A DNA stretch of 64,000 nucleotides from Hoylesella loescheii (GTDB lineage: Bacteria; Bacteroidota; Bacteroidia; Bacteroidales; Bacteroidaceae). The position numbers and the translations under genes were made by a program. The notes beneath the pieces are model-generated. The model made no database searches and was not told the DNA's origin. It saw only the letters and a program-made list of their open reading frames with translations. The stretch's first letter is position 1. The number at the start of each line of letters is the position of its first letter. This document shows, one piece after another, positions 62,212 to 64,000 of the stretch. The stretch is from contig JADYUK010000003.1 of the NCBI GenBank assembly GCA_021531755.1, forward strand, positions 1 through 64,000. The letters are read 5' to 3'.

Positions 62212-63984
62212 CTATTTTGTTATATTTTCTATGATTGTTTGGGGTGTTTCTTTCATCTTTGTTACTGCGCAAAAACTATTTCCCATATCTTTCAAACTTG
62301 CCCCCATATGATAAACATCATCGTCTATTATAAGAAATCTATCATGAATGGCTTGAGAAAATTGGATGTATTCTATCGGGGAATATTGCTTGTTGAATTT
62401 CTCAATGTCGGTTTTTATTGTCTGATTATATCTTGAATAAATTGTTGCAGTTACATTCGTGTCTTTTTTTGATAAAATGGATAAGATACGTTCATCAATA
62501 TAACCATCTATGAGGACAATGCGCTTCTGTGCATTTCTAATTAAACTGCTTATATAGTTCCAAGCATCAAACTCTTCATTCGTTTTAAATAGTACTTCGC
62601 CAGTTTCTTTTCTTTTATTGTTCTCAATTTCAAGAAGCAGTTTTCTAGCGTGATCAACTGATGTTATAAATTTATGATCTTCATAATCTGTAATCATAAA
62701 ATGCCAGTTAAGATATACCTTGCATTGCTCTTGTATGTCCATAAGTTTAATACCATAGGTCAGAGCGACAGCTGCCAAACGACGTGAAAAGGTTATCATT
62801 AGTGTCCACCATCCTCCAAGGTATTTGCACATCTGGTCATTTACCTCACATCTAAAAGTTCTATAATGTCCTGCGCCAAGACCATGCTGTGCAAGCCAAA
62901 AGAAATCTTCTTCAACTTGTTTCCAGTATTTTATGTCTTGTTCGTATTCGTCAATGAACTGTTTACAAGCCTCTATCTGTTTTGCAGGTTCCAAAAGTTT
63001 ACCCGTTCGTTCATCGACGGCATCTTCTACGACATTCTCCCATGATTTCATATCCTTTTGACATTCCACTATTGCGCGTTTCCTTTCATCTATCAGATCT
63101 TTTGCATAGAATGCAGCTGCAAATTCTTTAAATGGCTGAAGTAGTGATATTATGTATCGAACTCTATCATCATGGGTAGGGCAATTCTTGAGATTCTCAT
63201 TAATCTCGTCCATAAGTCCACCATTGGTGTACATAAGTACTCCATCATTGAAGTCCTCATACTCTTCTGCTACATACTCTGGGATAAAAATCTCATGACG
63301 CTCTTTCCATCTACCAGACAGAAGTTCCTTTCGTGTTTTGCCACCATCATGCCAATGCGGCCCCATGTTGGGCATGTTGTATTCTATACGCATCCATTCC
63401 ATACACTCGTATGCCGGTCCGCCAATACGGTAAGCGTCGAGAAATGTATCCTCAATAATTCTATTAGAAGGATGATTTGGAGGGTACAGTTCTCTACGTT
63501 TGGAACGTGCAAATTTTAAATAGTTTAGAGAAACACTATTTACTTTCTTCTTATCACATTCTGTAATGTAGGCAAACAAAGCTTCAGACGTTTTAATCCA
63601 TTTCTTTTCTGAAGAAATATGATAACGACAAATGAATTCCCTCTTGAGATCTCTTTCCCAAGCATCATCATCATATTCATGCACTTTTTCATATTCTTCT
63701 AAACGAAACTTGAAATAAGCTTCAAATATGGCTTTTACGCCCATATCGTCTTTATGGTGTAGCCAAAAACCAATAAATCCACAGGCAACAATAGGACAAG
63801 CAAGTTTGCTATCCTCTGTCGTATGTTTAAGGCGAAGCTCACCATTGTCAATAAAGTCGATGAATCGGAAAATACAGTCACCTTTCAGGTCTACGATTTC
63901 GCCTGTCTGACCAGTAAGCCAGGCATTGGTGACAATAGTATCATTGGAATACTTTGATATTTTGTTGAGAAGTGTCTCTGTCAT
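62212..63984 (-). CDS. Large protein with C-terminal PLD-like domain
   Basis: A 590-residue protein. The last 120 residues (YISSLIRNAQKRIVLIDGYI, ATIYSRYNQ, AIHDRFLIIDDDVYHMGASL) match the PLD-like domain that often ends ORF6N-type proteins; it has H-D-R (547-549) where classic PLD has HxK, and Lys565 follows. The first 450 residues are not recognised; they are helical and aromatic-rich (MGPHWHDGGKTRKELLSGRW, a Trp-rich region near 400). It is convergent to the Fic unit and lies at the window edge, but is complete. A nucleic-acid-cleaving or sensing role in conflict is inferred. Confidence 0.65.
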   Translation of the reverse strand: MTETLLNKISKYSNDTIVTNAWLTGQTGEIVDLKGDCIFRFIDFIDNGELRLKHTTEDSKLACPIVACGFIGFWLHHKDDMGVKAIFEAYFKFRLEEYEKVHEYDDDAWERDLKREFICRYHISSEKKWIKTSEALFAYITECDKKKVNSVSLNYLKFARSKRRELYPPNHPSNRIIEDTFLDAYRIGGPAYECMEWMRIEYNMPNMGPHWHDGGKTRKELLSGRWKERHEIFIPEYVAEEYEDFNDGVLMYTNGGLMDEINENLKNCPTHDDRVRYIISLLQPFKEFAAAFYAKDLIDERKRAIVECQKDMKSWENVVEDAVDERTGKLLEPAKQIEACKQFIDEYEQDIKYWKQVEEDFFWLAQHGLGAGHYRTFRCEVNDQMCKYLGGWWTLMITFSRRLAAVALTYGIKLMDIQEQCKVYLNWHFMITDYEDHKFITSVDHARKLLLEIENNKRKETGEVLFKTNEEFDAWNYISSLIRNAQKRIVLIDGYIDERILSILSKKDTNVTATIYSRYNQTIKTDIEKFNKQYSPIEYIQFSQAIHDRFLIIDDDVYHMGASLKDMGNSFCAVTKMKETPQTIIENITK

Positions 63985-64000
63985 AAAGCTATGAGTCTTT

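Overview
This window looks like a chromosome piece from a Bacteroidales bacterium, most likely Prevotella or a close relative. The support is gldH, a stand-alone IMP cyclohydrolase beside mreB, a complete menaquinone branch (menI, menF, menD, menB, menC, menE), a MaeB-type malic enzyme, and several promoters of the Bacteroidetes TTTG-N19/20-TAnnTTTG form. No rRNA, tRNA, CRISPR array or phage structural gene was seen.

The left half (about 1 to 33 kb) is core chromosome and by eye richer in G+C. It carries a lipoprotein, a large secreted beta-helix protein, holB, a ricT-like PSP1 gene overlapping gldH, the IMP cyclohydrolase purH, and the cell-shape series mreB-mreC-mreD-mrdA-rodA, all on the plus strand. 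A bidirectional terminator separates rodA from a minus-strand block with a DUF362 protein, the men genes (with an alkaline phosphatase between menC and menE), aqpZ and maeB. Aldolase (fba) plus a small secreted protein follow on the plus strand from a near-perfect promoter. Gaps between these genes are unusually decorated. Several hold private tandem arrays of about 22 bp period, one holds a 166-bp element with 21-bp terminal inverted repeats, and a dispersed 72-bp repeat family occurs at several sites. Two copies of that family sit in frame inside menD.

The right half (about 33 to 64 kb) is A+T-richer accessory DNA with gene remnants, three copies of a 356-bp non-autonomous element derived from a RAYT transposase, and defence- or conflict-type gene sets. 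(1) Positions 34889-41563 hold a tight series: a small unknown protein, a NurA-like nuclease, a HerA-like ATPase, an Hsp90-fold (GHKL) ATPase and a B12-type radical SAM enzyme. This is the best candidate for an undescribed system. (2) Positions 42372-48142 hold an ADP-ribose/NAD-related set: PARG-like glycohydrolase, ADP-ribosyltransferase-like protein, NADAR protein, nucleoside 2-deoxyribosyltransferase-like protein, a broken HD gene, a PfkB kinase and a second NADAR-like protein. Small unknown genes, a five-repeat secreted protein, a strongly structured non-coding stretch and an intact HD paralogue follow. (3) Positions 54704-61597 hold a DUF2075 helicase, a truncated gene, a PLD-DEAD helicase-DUF3427 protein and a Fic protein with an antitoxin-like N-terminus. 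A PLD-like protein on the minus strand closes the window.

All names come from reading the protein sequences; no database search was run.
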